Origin: Artocarpus heterophyllus
Lineage: Eukaryota; Streptophyta; Magnoliopsida; Rosales; Moraceae
Direction of reading: 5' to 3'
Assembly (NCBI GenBank): GCA_025403435.1
Contig: CM046345.1
Span: forward strand, 7,444,235-7,508,234
DNA length: 64,000 bases
Of the stretch, positions 55,301 to 64,000 are shown piece after piece (positions within the stretch are counted from its first letter, which is position 1; each line of letters begins with the position of its first letter). The notes under the pieces were generated by a model. It did not search any database. It was not told the DNA's origin and worked only from the letters and a program-made list of their open reading frames with translations. The position numbers and the translations under genes were made by a program.

Positions 55301-56674
55301 CTTTAGGTTCTGCAAAACAAAAACTCAAATCAACATTTCTGGATTTAACGGAGGCTAATTGTGATTGAGCACATATATGAAGCACACAATAGCATGGCAT
55401 AAAGATACAAGAAAACTCCAAAAATCTAAGATGAAGCTGACCAGGGGTAGTCCCCATAGGTATGAAGGACTCATTCTGAAATGCAGAATGCCACTTTTGA
55501 ATTTTAGATTTTGCAGCTTCAAGTTCCGTCTGAAGAAAATTTTATCATAAATTAATAAATCATAACTATACAGGCCAATGGAATTTGCAACCAAATAATA
55601 TTACAGAATCGAACACGTACTTGATATGTTGCAAGGGTATCTTTACAGTTTTGAAGACTGCAAAAGAAGATCAAAGAACAGATATAAAAACAGTAGATCT
55701 AGTAAAGTTAAAAAGCAACTTGTCTAATCAGTATCACTGCAAATCGCTTAAACATTAGGCCTTTTAGAACTTACAATACCTTTCACGAAGAGACAATATC
55801 ATTCCTGTTGCTACCCCAGGAGCAGTTTCTTCAACTTTTGAGTTAGACTGCAGGTAATAAACAGTAATTTTTCGTTTTCAACAAATGCTAACCAGAACCG
55901 TAAGATTAAAGGTAATAATAATAAAAATATATAGACATATATGTATATATCATAGAATGTCAGCACATGTAAACTGTCATAAGTCCTCATTCAAACTTTT
56001 CCACTTAAAAAAATAAAATAAAATTCCTCATCTAAACTTCCAACCATCTTCTACTCTCACTGAATTGGAATTTTACGACATCATTAACACAACAATCAAA
56101 GCTTCTTTCTTACACTTCTCAAATAAGACCAGACCAAAATCCATGAACGAATTTCCAATAAAATGATTCAATTTCATGCCTATTTATATCAGCATTGTTG
56201 TGAATAAAGAAAAAGAAAAAGACACTAGCTTTGATATTGTTTTCGACTTTCAAATCAATGCTAAAGAAGCGCAAGACAAATTTGACTTGGTATATAAAAA
56301 TTCAAAAAAATTCTCGCAAATAACCATCTTCAATACCTTCTTTGAGCCAAAAAAGTCGTCTTCATCGTCCTCTAGGTACCCAAATCCTCTCTTATTCCCT
56401 AAATTCTCAAAGAAAAATCGACAAAAATCAAACAACAGTACCAAAAATCAGCCAAAAAAAGGTACATTAAGAACGGAAATTTGTATCCGATGAAAGAGAA
56501 AATAACCTGAGCGCCTAGCACTGTGACCTCCAGGAAAATCGCCTCCGAAATCATCGTCCTGGATTTTCAGAAGCACGAAAACCCTAGAGTTTTAGACTTC
56601 ATTGTATAAAGAAAAGAACAGTAGAAGAGGGATTTGGGGAGACTTACGTCGTTGATATGGTTGTGGGAAGCCAT
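52336..56674 (-). CDS. FIP37: FIP37, WTAP-type subunit of the m6A RNA methyltransferase complex
   Basis: FIP37 is the plant orthologue of WTAP. It binds the MTA/MTB methyltransferases in the nucleus and is needed for m6A on mRNA; Arabidopsis mutants are embryo-lethal. Fourteen exons with GT/AG borders and matching phases: 56674-56648, 56558-56507, 56398-56337, 55847-55780, 55657-55621, 55529-55442, 55309-55245, 55131-55054, 54532-54485, 54113-54060, 53939-53778, 53433-53364, 53165-53110, 52494-52336. They encode 341 aa, against about 330 in Arabidopsis. The acidic N terminus (DDDFGGDF; GFGYLEDDEDDFFGS) precedes long coiled coils containing MILSLRESLQNCKDTLATYQ, RRLLLDPAIHEEF, NLVEEKDKKVKELEDNIAAV and KMLMAKCRTLQEENEEIG. 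The C-terminal tail is Ser/Lys/Glu-rich. No lesion seen, so likely functional. Confidence 0.97.
54810..54857. repeat. AAT/AGT microsatellite in a FIP37 intron
   Basis: (AAT)n passing into (AGT)n, within the intron between exons 8 and 9 of FIP37. Confidence 0.95.
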
Positions 56675-57150
56675 GGAATAGCTTCTGAAAATCCTTCGGG
56701 GATTTGCTTCTACAGAAATCGGAAATGGACGGAGACCGGTTGGGGCTCAAAGGGGTTCAGACGAACGACAAAAAGAAGAAGAGAAAGGAGTGTGGGTATC
56801 AGGTGCATGCAGTTCCACGCTGTAGTTCTATTATTTTGGGCCTGAGATCTTAGCCCATTGATGAGGTTTCTACCCAAAAGTATTGAACCCATTTATGTTG
56901 ACCCAGTTATGATGTTAGAGGCCCAGAATGAACCTGGGAAGGAAGCAAAATATCCTAAAAATATCTCTAATGATATTATATATTATACTATATAATTACA
57001 TATAAATAATTATAATGATATCATTATAAGACATTTATAAAATTTTTACAAATTAAAGTCATATTTCAATTCAATAAATGTAGTTGGGCCAATTGTCTCG
57101 TTAACCCAATAACATAACCAAAGGTAATATTAGAAAATTAGAGAGGAGGA

Positions 57151-57580
57151 TTTTCATAAATGTTATCTTTTAAGTCTTATTTTTATAAATGACATATATA
57201 TTTATTTGTAGCATAACTTAACATATAATATAAATAATAGTATGGTATAATTTTTTTCTAAAGTTTGGCATGAATAGCACAACTTTTAAAAGGGTGGCAT
57301 AGTTTGTAATTTCCCAATTAGAAGAGATTATGACCAATTTATTGTTGTAAACTCTTCAAAAACTAGAAATACTCTCAATTTTTTCTCCTCTGTATCATTG
57401 GAGACTTTTCATAAATGTTGTCATTTAATATTTATTTTTTATAAATACTACATATATTTGTTTGTGATACATCTTAACATGTAATAAGAATTATAGTGTA
57501 GAATAAATTTTTTTAAATATGACATAAATAAAGACAACTTTTAAAAATGTGTCATAGCTTGTAATTTTCTCCTTTTAAAA
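57151..57580. repeat. Two direct copies of a TTTCATAAATGTTATCTTTT repeat
   Basis: Related blocks of about 175 bp at 57151-57325 and 57411-57580 (shared: ATATATTTATTTGT, ATAACTTAACATGTAATA, GGCATGAATAGCACAACTTTTAAAA). An inverted third copy lies at about 61140-61345. Family unknown. Confidence 0.75.
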
Positions 57581-57884
57581 AATTATAGTAAATTGCACGA
57601 CATCATGCAGTTCCACATCGTAGTTTGAGATATTTATACTCACGTCATTTTATTGAACAATGGATTAACTTTTGCCACTTGAAAAAAAAAATTGCGCTAT
57701 ATGTCGTTCACAAAAATCAATGCAAGAGTAAAATTATTAAAAAAAGTAGCTTGTGATATTTTTTCAAAGAGTTTTTTTTTTTCACGTATTGTATTTCAAT
57801 CCACTATCTAAAAAAGGGGTGTATTTATATTCCCCTTTAGTTTTGTTATTGTGGGCGTGAGATCTTAACTCATTAAGAAGGTTT

Positions 57885-58760
57885 GAGACAGTCAAAGAGA
57901 GACAGTCAAAGATTTAAGCCACATTGAAAAAAGTATTAAAATTAATAGGCTAAATTTTTAAAAACTTTAATTAATAGATCATTTAAGTTTAAGCACAGAT
58001 TTTCTGCTACGTAAAATACCAAAAACACAATTTGAATAAAAATTTAGAACGAATGCATCCTTTCTCTCTCGATCTCCCTAACTCTCGCTCTCATGCTCTC
58101 TCTCTCTCTCTCTCTCTCTCTGGTATGCATTGTCATCATTGTGACACTAAGATGGCGGCACAAACGACAAGCCAACAACAACAAGATCTCTCACCAATCT
58201 CTACACCATTTGGCTGGTGACATCAATGGCCTTGGTTTTGCTTTTGTCGGAGATCTTGATCTGAATAGCCGTAGTTAGGCAACATTGGAGAGAAAAATAG
58301 AGGTAACCCCACTTGGTTTTGTTTTGAGAGTTTTTGAAAATATTTTTACACGTTTTTTGAAGCAAAAATTTCAAAAACACTTTCAATATAATTCTTCAAA
58401 AATTCTCTTTTTTCAAAACAAAATCATTTCACCTATTTTAACAACACTACCAAATGGGCCCATCTTTGCTGATGATTTAGTGCTTTGATATTTGGAACTT
58501 CCCTAACATTATCATTCTTGTGGTTTTGAAATCTAACATCTAGGGGGGTGGTGGAAACGTGGAGTCAACAAAGAGAGAGAAAGGGAGAGGAGAAAGAGGG
58601 TGGTTTGAGAAGAGAGAGAAATATATCAGAATTAAACCTTAAGGGTAAAATTGAAAAATAAATTATTAAAAGATAAGAAAATGTCTATAATTTACTACAC
58701 CTTGGTAAGTAGGATATTTACTTCCACAAGTTTGAATACGCTTATTCACTGCAATTTTCA
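57885..58760. mobile_element. Unclassified 876-bp insertion with 9-bp flanking repeats
   Basis: It interrupts the second copy of the FIP37 upstream text. The flanks are AGAAGGTTT (57876-57884) and AGGAGGTTT (58761-58769), a 9-bp duplication with one mismatch, as Mutator-type insertions make. No terminal inverted repeats were visible. It contains a CT tract at about 58096-58122 and no supported gene. Confidence 0.45.
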
Positions 58761-58835
58761 AGGAGGTTTCTACCCAAACAGTCCAAGCCCATTTATGTTA
58801 GCCCAGTGAGAATGTGGTAGAGGCCTAGACTAAAC

Positions 58836-61139
58836 TTTTGGGCCTTAACCCATTAAGGTTTTCAGTCCTCTTTCCAAGCTATGCTTTGTGTGCTTTTAGA
58901 TGCAGGATCAAAGAGGTTGAATTACAAGTTTTTATCTCCAGATTGATGCATCCGTTTTAAAATCATGATATATGGCAAAATTTTTATACTAGAGTTGAAA
59001 TTTAGTAAAATTTTCAGAATATTAAAATAGCTAAATTTACATGGTAATTTTTATAATGAATAATGATGTTGTATTTTGTACTATATTATTATATAATAAA
59101 CATTCTAATGATATTAACGTTTTCTATTATTCTTAAAATTTTACTATTTTTCACCTTCATCACCGAAATTTTGCTATATGTTAAAAAGCCCTTCAATTAT
59201 TGGATTGGAATCTTCAATCTTGCCTCTCTTTTTTTGTATGAAACATTAATATATTAAAAGCCGTTGACCTTATTTTACCCTTCTTTGTGTTTTGGACAAA
59301 TTCAAAATAAGCAATTTCATCAACGTTTTCTATTGATTGTTGACAGTTTTTTTTTTTTTTTAAAAAAAAGAGCATTATGTGCGCTCATGAATTATAATAA
59401 GAAATGGTTATACTATTTAGTAATTATTATTCAACGACCACTACTAGTGGAAATATTCTTTAGAACTCTCTCATTTTCTCTCTTGTGCCTTTACAATCCA
59501 ATATTGACTTTAATCTCTTATTGCTTTTCCCTATTAATAAAATAGACTCCTATCAAAATAAAATATATATATATATATAAAAAAGGGGAAATAATGATAA
59601 CCAAATTCGCCATACCTATTTCCTAATTGAACATAAATTTGCATGTCTACAATTTTCTTATGTTGAATGTGATGCACACTCTATCCCTGAAATATCATTA
59701 GCCCCCCCCCCCCTTTTTTTTTTTGTTCTCCTAATAATTCGAAGGAAAATCCCTTGTGTTTGAAATTCATGATTTGTTGGAGAAAATAAAAGAAATTACA
59801 AAAAAAAAAAAAAACACATAAATGGATTAATCTTGAGTTTCTTAAGATGCATTTCAAACTAACCAACCAAAATAATCATCACCAAGCTATAATTTTTTTT
59901 TCTATTGTTTTGATGTCTTTGGCCTAGTATAATCCCCAATAGTTAATGGTATGATTCACTCGCTAGGAATGGCAAACACACATTATGTTGTCATTTGAAT
60001 TTTTCATTCCATAAAATTGTGTTTTTTTTTATTAATTTCAATTATAAGTTCCAGAAATATGTAGTTGATAATTTCTTTTATTTGTAAGTTGGATACATTG
60101 GTGTGTGTCAACGCTTTAAAAAAGAAGAAAAAAAAGTCACAACTCGAGCATGTTTTTTAAATTCCCAAATGCATTAATTTATATCTTCTATGACTTATCC
60201 AAAAGTTTTTTTTTTTTTAAAATCATTTTGGTGCACATGATAACTAAAAACAAAAAGCATATTAAGTTTATTTATTTATTTTTCTAAAAGAGATATTTAG
60301 TTTTGTTTTATGTATAGTGCAATATAATAGTAATATTAAAATATTCTGTCCATGTAAGCATATAATTCTTTTGTCATGACTTTGGTATCCAGTAGTCCCT
60401 TTTTGTATTTATCTATCTAAGGTAACATCTCGAATATTTATCATCATTTCCTCTCGCTGTAAAAATTTGTAGTGAAGCTTTCATGTATTTTAAACATGTC
60501 GTTGAGTATTTGTCTAGTGTTAAGAAGTGAACTAACCATTTTTTTCCTAAGAATGGCAAACACATTAATTTGTCGCTGTGATTTGGTCACATTTTTTGGA
60601 TTAATTTCCAAAACACACTAAGGAATAAATTATTACGAATATAGGATAGTTTTTTTTTTACTTTCTTACATGTCCTGTATTACTTTATCATCGTCCGATG
60701 ATAACAATACAAATATGGCATAGTAATTACTAGTAAAGCAACTTCATTTTGTCTGATATATATAACATTAAAAAAAATTCCAAGAACATGTTGATGGAAC
60801 CGATCTTGTAATTGACGGACCGAGCTGCTTGTTTGAGATGGTTGGTCTCTAATTTTATGATAAAATTTTGATTTACTAAGGATTTGGACTTTCATCTTAA
60901 ATAGCCAACCTATTAAGTAGGATGATCCAATGTCCTTGTTAAATTAATGTTTATTTTTGCATTTATAGAATGTGAGACTCATGATTCTTTTATCCTTTAC
61001 ACATCGTAGGTAGATGTTGGTACATTTTTTGGATCGGACATTTTCAATTATTAGCTTCAACTTCAACGATTAATGTTGGAAATAATGTAAGGTGGGACTA
61101 GTTTTAAATAATAGCGTGTAATCCGTACCGACATATCCT
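58836..61139. other. Intergenic, no gene seen
   Basis: AT-rich with many T runs; a 10-C run at about 59702. Nothing coding supported. Confidence 0.6.
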
Positions 61140-61345
61140 AAAATTATACCACCATTTATAGCACTCTCAAATATTGAGAAAATTATGTTATACCACACTT
61201 TTAAATGTTGTGTTTATTCATGTTAGAAAAAGTTATGTCATACTATCATTCATATTCCATGTTAAGTTATGTCACAATTAAATATACACATATGATTTTA
61301 TTAAACGTAAATCTTAAAAAATAACGTTTATGAAAATTTCTTAAA
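61140..61345. repeat. Inverted copy of the 57151-57580 repeat
   Basis: The reverse complement contains TTTTCATAAACGTTATTTTTTAAG, CATAACTTAACATGGAATA and ACATGAATAAACACAAC, matching the two direct copies. Confidence 0.7.
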
Positions 61346-62221
61346 TAATAATGACATTTGTTTGAAAAAAATTAAAAAAAAAAACGATTCTAGTTGTGAA
61401 TGGTTAGTGGGTATAAATACAATTCCCGAAATGGCAACTTTTTGTTGATAGTAATCATCATTATGACCACTGGTAATATAGTTTGTCCAAAGCATAAGAA
61501 CATATTTGAACTCAATTTTGGTTCATTCTACCAAATGAATAAATCTGTTCTTCATCCACTGAAACATCCTTTGTCTCTCGGCCAGCATTATGTTAGCAAA
61601 TAGTATAAAAATTCAAGAAATGTAAGAAGACTAAGTTCTTATTTTTTTTTATGATCTTTAAAAATTTGATGATGCTACTTTGCATAATGGGATATGTACC
61701 TTTTTATATTTTGTGTTTTATGTTTATGCAAGAACCATACTTTGGTTTTGAACTCATCAAACATGTACATTTATATTAGATTTAATATATAAATATGTAC
61801 CCTATCTAGGTCAATAATTGATTTTGACCTTTAAAATGATCAAATTATTCTTAAAAAATAAAAAAAATAACTTTCAAAAATTAGAAAAAAAAAGAAGCAA
61901 AAAACACATGAAAAACTCATTTTGAGGGTATTTTTGAGCATTTAATAGGTCAAAACCTTAAGTTTTAACTTTTCTTTTATTTTTCTATTTGAGAGTATTT
62001 CGGTTATTTTAAGATAAAAATCAAAGATTGAACATGATGAGGTATAAATTTATATACTAAATAATTTAAAAGTAAATATTTGATGATATTGAAAACCAAA
62101 AATATAGTTTTTAAATAAACATTAAACAAAGGACATAAAAAAGTAAATAACCTTTAATTTATATAAACTTTGTTATACCATGTTGGAAATAAAAGCTCAA
62201 CAAGTGTGATAAGAAAAATTG
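61346..62221. other. Intergenic, nothing recognised
   Basis: AT-rich, no supported gene or repeat structure. Confidence 0.6.
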
Positions 62222-62980
62222 CAGTGAAACTCCGATAAATCAATACACAATAAATTAATAATCGTGAAAAGTAATATTTTTTTTTTTTGTAAGTCCTGAC
62301 TTAGGCAAATAGGATAAATTATTAAAATCGATCAAATTTATAAGATAATACATGTTAATAAAGCCCTTAAAGGTTTCTATATGTCTGACTAATAATATAA
62401 ATCAATGACTTACTAATATTAAATACATATTACATGGACGAGGATACATTAGAATATGAGTTTTTTTTTTTTTTTTTTGAAGTATGTATATTCGATCTAT
62501 GTTGATAATAAAGTATATTATGATTTTACTAGGTTAAATAAGTAAACTGAATCTTATAGGGTATTTGGAAGGGTAGTAGGAACCGATGGTTAGAACCACT
62601 TTTACTTGGCATGCAAGAGCTTTACATTGTAGCGATTTTTTTATTGTTATTGTAGCATGTGAGAGCTTTATACTGTTTATAACTGAAAAAAGTAATGGGA
62701 ACCCCATCCAAATTAAATAAGCATATTTTTTTGTGGTGGTGATCCATACCCCTAGTTTCTGAAGCCCACCAAGGAATGCACGAACCATTTATATAAAAGG
62801 CCTCTCAACTCCTATAGGGTTTATCCGACTAATCCGGAGCTGACCCATGGAGAGACCCGAAGGCGACAAGAGTCTCCCAATATTGACAGCTGCGTTCACA
62901 AAGACTTGAGCTCGATTAATACATCACTTATTAATAGATTTATTTGGTCTCAAAGCTATTAATTTATAAGAGTTTTACTG
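62222..62980. mobile_element. Pogo/Emigrant-like non-autonomous element
   Basis: The ends are CAGTGAAACTCCGATAAATC and, inverted, CAGTAAAACTCTTATAAATT, close to the Emigrant/Lemi1 type of pogo-like terminal repeat. TA follows on the right (62981-62982); on the left the same place reads TG, one change from TA. 759 bp, no transposase. A MITE of the GTTTGG family appears nested at about 62558-62720. Confidence 0.7.
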
Positions 62981-62982
62981 TA

Positions 62983-64000
62983 CCATAACCATAAAACACA
63001 ATACAAGAGTGTACAAACTGAGAAATAAACACTTTAATATAATCTTGGTAAAGTTTTTGAGGGAAAAAAACTCAATTCAAAAGTACCAAATGTTTTAAAA
63101 TAATCTAACGTGGTAGTGGTTTAGAAATGGAAAAAAATTGTAATTTGTTATAATTTTATTTAGTGTTATCTTAGAAATTTAACATTTATTTCCTTAACAT
63201 CCACCTTAGAGGGTTTCTTTTTCCTTCATTTTCTTGTTTTATTCTCACCTTATTCTATTCCACCAAAGATGGAGTCTTTTCTAGAGGATTTGTCTCTCCT
63301 TAGTATTTTATTTTCTTTATTTTCATCCATTTTATTTTTATATGTATATCCATTTATATCTTCATCTATAGAGTGGTGATAGGTTTGATCCATACATATA
63401 TCTATCCAGTTGTAGCATTGTATTTAGGTTTCTCATTTTCGCGTGTTTTTCTTCACTCTTTTGTTAGATCTGTAGTTTTCAAATGCTGGAAGATTTATCA
63501 ATCAGAAGAACATACACTAGAGGTATAGGCATTTTGAAAGAGCCAAACATTTATTTATTTTTTTAGGGAGCTCAAACTTGTCTCCCTTACACCAATCAAA
63601 AAGAGCAAAAAAAAAAAAAAAACAGTGCTAGCACTCTCTTTTTCACTCTTTTTACACTTTTTGCATTCATTGTCTGACTTTTAAATGTTAATTTGTCATG
63701 TTAGTATATTCCATATATTAGACTCTGAATAGAGAGAGCGTAAAAGAAAGTGAGAAAAAGAGTACTGTCAACATTCTTCAAAAAAAAGAAAGAACAAGAA
63801 AGCATACTTAGGTTAAAACTTAATAAATAATGTTATATAGTTTCATAATGTATAGTAAATAGTATATCATGAGAAATTAAATAATATCTCGTGAGAAATT
63901 GAGAACAAAAACCCCAAAATACTCATACCTCTTTCTCCTCTATATCTCCTACTTTCCTCCCTCGTCGGATCGTCAACGGTCAAAACTTACAGTATTACTC
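62983..64000. other. Intergenic, nothing recognised
   Basis: AT-rich. No gene or clear element to the window edge. Confidence 0.55.

Larger units (their letters stand above)
56808..58835. repeat. Split duplicate of the FIP37 upstream region
   Basis: Text at 56808-56935 (ATGCAGTTCCAC, GGGCCTGAGATCTTA, AGGTTTCTACCCAAA, CCCATTTATGTT, AGAGGCC) recurs in the same order at about 57606-57626, 57838-57884 and 58761-58835. The second copy is broken by two insertions: about 57628-57833, and 57885-58760. Confidence 0.8.

Overview
This window is nuclear DNA of a flowering plant, most likely a eudicot. Genes are split by many short introns with GT/AG borders, intergenic DNA is very AT-rich, and there are solo LTRs, MITEs, a SINE, a Mutator-like element and long microsatellites. 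A 100-N run at 3527-3626 marks an assembly gap. I cannot name the species.

Layout. 1-1703: left part of a Ty3/gypsy-type retrotransposon on the minus strand (LTR, primer-binding site, gag with two stop codons). 3627-18000: a cluster built from the tryptophan-aminotransferase-related/alliinase (TAR) family. One gene looks intact (five exons, 455 aa, minus strand, 13138-18000). Two broken copies of its 3' half lie downstream (about 8212-9344 and 5686-5915). Each copy carries the same roughly 1 kb 3' flank, and the copies are separated by a degenerate tandem satellite. A 765-bp solo LTR sits in the oldest copy. 18300-28000: no gene seen; a Mutator-like element with long inverted repeats and duplicated cargo (20281-21627), a 2.0-kb copia-type solo LTR (22129-24159) and a 248-bp CT microsatellite.

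28029-30529: a DUF1421/FLOE-family gene (three exons, 561 aa, minus strand) with a G-box/ABRE-like site upstream. 33592-35169: a raffinose synthase (galactinol-sucrose galactosyltransferase) pseudogene that has lost its catalytic middle and carries two nonsense codons. 36800-46440: dense in transposable elements, with two large gypsy-type solo LTRs (38111-41312, 44269-46436), a SINE with perfect 12-bp target duplications, and LTR-like promoter fragments. 48491-51629: an OCRE plus G-patch protein gene (ten exons, 495 aa, plus strand). 52336-56674: FIP37, the plant WTAP orthologue of the m6A methyltransferase complex (14 exons, 341 aa, minus strand), convergent with the G-patch gene. 56700-64000: repeats, including a split duplicate of the FIP37 upstream region and a pogo/Emigrant-like element.

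The four intact genes are individually regulated nuclear genes, not an operon. The G-patch gene and FIP37 both act on RNA and are tail-to-tail, but nothing shows that they are co-regulated. I found no clearly new biological system. The most unusual signals are the satellite-separated TAR triplication, the CG-rich palindrome arrays shared by two unrelated solo LTRs, and the Mutator-like element with a tandemly duplicated cargo.
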